Source of the DNA: an uncultured Oscillibacter sp. | Lineage (GTDB): Bacteria; Bacillota; Clostridia; Oscillospirales; Oscillospiraceae | Direction of reading: 5' to 3' | DNA: 12,032 nt | NCBI GenBank assembly: GCA_946183715.1 | Contig: CAMHDB010000026.1 | Span: 1 to 12,032 of the forward strand | Part shown: piece after piece, positions 10,630 through 12,032 of the stretch | How positions within the stretch are numbered: position 1 is the first letter of the stretch | Layout of the letters: every line of letters begins with the position of its first letter | Notes under the pieces: model-generated | Databases searched by the model: none | Seen by the model: only the letters and a program-made list of their open reading frames with translations | Told to the model about the DNA's origin: nothing | Position numbers and translations under genes: made by a program

Positions 10630-12032
10630 ATGGCACTGCCGAAAGGTTTCCTGTGGGGCGGCGCGGTCGCGGCGCACCAGTTGGAGGGCGGCTGGGACGC
10701 CGACGGGCGCGGGCCGTCCGTCAGCGACGTACTCACCGCCGGAACCGTCTCCGAACCCCGCCGTATCACCGACGGCGTAGTCCCCGGCGAGAGCTACCCC
10801 AATCACAAGGGAATCGACTTCTTCCACACCTACAAGGACGATATCGCGCTGTTCGGTGAACTGGGCTTCAAGTGCTTCCGGACTTCCATTTCGTGGAGCC
10901 GCATTTTCCCCAACGGCGACGAGGCCGAACCCAACGAGGCCGGACTGCGCTTCTACGACGACATGTTCGACACCCTCCGCAAGTACGGCATTGAGCCCGT
11001 TATCACGCTCAGCCACTTTGAAATGCCGTACTATCTGGCGAAACACTACGGCGGCTGGACAAACCGCAAACTCGTTGATTTCTTCGTCCACTACGCCGAA
11101 ACCGTCATGACCCGCTACAAGGACAAAGTCAAGTACTGGATGACGTTCAACGAAATCAACAACCAGTCGAATACCTCCCTTGACATTTTCGGCTGGACGA
11201 ACTCCGGCATTCGGTTCTCGACGTTCGACGACCCCAAGAAGGCGCTCTACCAGGCCGCGCACAATGAACTTGTCGCCTCCGCTCTTGTCGTCAAGAAAGG
11301 CCACGAAATCAACCCAGACTTCCAAATCGGCTGTATGTGCTCCTTCGTGCCCTTCTACCCCTACTCCTGCAACCCCGACGACGTAATGCTGGCGCTGGAA
11401 TCCATGCGCGAGCGGTTCTACTTCATGGACGTACACTGCCGCGGACATTACGGGGCCTATGCCCGCAAGGCGTGGGAGCGTGAAGGCAATGCCCCTGTCA
11501 TGGAACCCGGGGACGACGAGATTCTCGCCGGGGGTATCGTCGACTACATCGGCTTCAGTTATTACATGTCCAACGCCGTCAAGGCCGACGCGGCCCCCTC
11601 CGGCGGCGCGCTGGACGGCGGCAACCGCTATTCGGTCAGGAATCCGTATGTGAAGGCGTCCGACTGGGGCTGGCAGATTGACCCCGTAGGCCTGCGCTAC
11701 TCCCTGAATGTCATGTACGAGCGCTACGAAAAGCCGCTGTTCATCGTCGAGAACGGTTTCGGGGCCATTGACAAGCTGGAACACGACCATACCTGTGACG
11801 ACAGCTACCGTATCGACTACCTCAAGGCCCACATCCGCGAGATGAAGAAGGCCGTCGAGGAGGACGGCGTAAACCTGATGGGCTATACGCCGTGGGGCTG
11901 TATTGACGTGGTGTCCTTCACGACCGGGGAACTGCGCAAGCGTTACGGCTTTATCTACGTCGACCTCAACGACGACGGCTCCGGAAGCGGCAAGCGCTAC
12001 AAGAAGAAGTCGTTCAACTGGTACAAACAGGT
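10630..12032 (+). CDS. bglA: 6-phospho-beta-glucosidase (GH1), cut at the window edge
   Basis: 467 codons are visible, with the frame open to the edge. Family members are roughly 470-480 residues, so little is missing. This is glycoside hydrolase family 1: the N-terminal signature is FLWGGAVAAHQLEGGWDADGRGPS (7-30), the acid/base is E175 in TFNEIN and the nucleophile is E374 in IVENGFG. TLSHFEMPYYL and CFRTSISWSRIFP are typical active-site segments. Residues S429, K437 and Y439 in VSFTTGELRKRYGFIYVD form the phosphate-binding motif that separates 6-phospho-glycosidases from plain beta-glucosidases. It should split the phosphorylated beta-glucoside made by the PTS protein into glucose-6-phosphate and glucose or an aglycone in the cytoplasm. 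ATG 10630 has an AAAGGAG site about eight bases upstream. It follows bglP by 94 bases, which include a hairpin, and is probably in the same operon. Confidence 0.92.
   Translation, partial: MALPKGFLWGGAVAAHQLEGGWDADGRGPSVSDVLTAGTVSEPRRITDGVVPGESYPNHKGIDFFHTYKDDIALFGELGFKCFRTSISWSRIFPNGDEAEPNEAGLRFYDDMFDTLRKYGIEPVITLSHFEMPYYLAKHYGGWTNRKLVDFFVHYAETVMTRYKDKVKYWMTFNEINNQSNTSLDIFGWTNSGIRFSTFDDPKKALYQAAHNELVASALVVKKGHEINPDFQIGCMCSFVPFYPYSCNPDDVMLALESMRERFYFMDVHCRGHYGAYARKAWEREGNAPVMEPGDDEILAGGIVDYIGFSYYMSNAVKADAAPSGGALDGGNRYSVRNPYVKASDWGWQIDPVGLRYSLNVMYERYEKPLFIVENGFGAIDKLEHDHTCDDSYRIDYLKAHIREMKKAVEEDGVNLMGYTPWGCIDVVSFTTGELRKRYGFIYVDLNDDGSGSGKRYKKKSFNWYKQ

Noticed and set aside
8580..11832. Long - strand open frames opposite the PTS and glucosidase genes
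   Set aside because: They are shadows of well-identified + strand proteins, with low-complexity Gly/Asp/Arg/His translation.
1..12032. Rarity of CTAG (seen at about 718 and 3484)
   Set aside because: CTAG is rare in most bacterial genomes, so this is not specific.

Overview
The window looks like part of the chromosome of a GC-rich, spore-forming, low-oxygen Firmicute (class Clostridia, most likely an Oscillospiraceae-like gut bacterium). The evidence is the order HU - rqcP - yabP - yabQ - divIC - yabR, a conserved Firmicute neighbourhood that includes two sporulation genes, together with Firmicute-type ribosomal genes, Shine-Dalgarno sites of the AGGAGG type and near-consensus sigma-A promoters with 17-base spacers. 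The taxonomic call is inference from gene order and protein style only. All genes are on the + strand.

Layout. (1) 1-2010: the end of an HU gene, then rqcP (ribosome quality control), yabP and yabQ (spore formation), divIC (division septum) and an S1-domain yabR gene. yabQ has no stop until it has run about 200 bases into divIC in another frame. (2) 2055-3221: a 3-phosphoglycerate dehydrogenase-family gene with an ACT domain. (3) 3222-3471: a perfect TTGACA-N17-TATAAT promoter, tRNA-Arg(CCT), tRNA-Pro(TGG) and a closing hairpin. (4) 3472-4059: about 600 bases without a gene. The right part is a compact repeat element: two REP-like double-hairpin units in opposite orientation, enclosed by 18-base perfect inverted repeats. 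(5) 4060-6030: one transcription unit (promoter, gene, terminator) for a membrane protein with seven predicted membrane segments, a degenerate GGDEF domain and an intact-looking EAL c-di-GMP phosphodiesterase domain. (6) 6042-8403: a translation/secretion/transcription operon, rpmG - secE - nusG - rplK - rplA, with its own promoter and terminator. The leaders of rplK and rplA carry matching GTGG..CCAC structures that are candidates for feedback control by L1. (7) 8472-12032: a beta-glucoside uptake operon. A PTS enzyme II (domain order IIB-IIC-IIA) imports and phosphorylates the sugar, and a GH1 6-phospho-beta-glucosidase, cut by the window edge close to its end, hydrolyses the product. It has a perfect consensus promoter with palindromes placed like repressor operators.

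No defence island, CRISPR array, prophage or obviously new multi-gene system is visible. The most unusual signal is compositional. GATC occurs only once by eye in 12 kb and CCWGG (W = A or T) only once, while CCSGG is common, and isoleucine codons switch between ATT and ATC so that GATC is not formed. That points to long-term selection by restriction or methylation systems encoded elsewhere in the genome. Other points for follow-up are the inverted REP pair, the yabQ/divIC overlap, the paired rplK/rplA leader motifs and the control region of the beta-glucoside operon.
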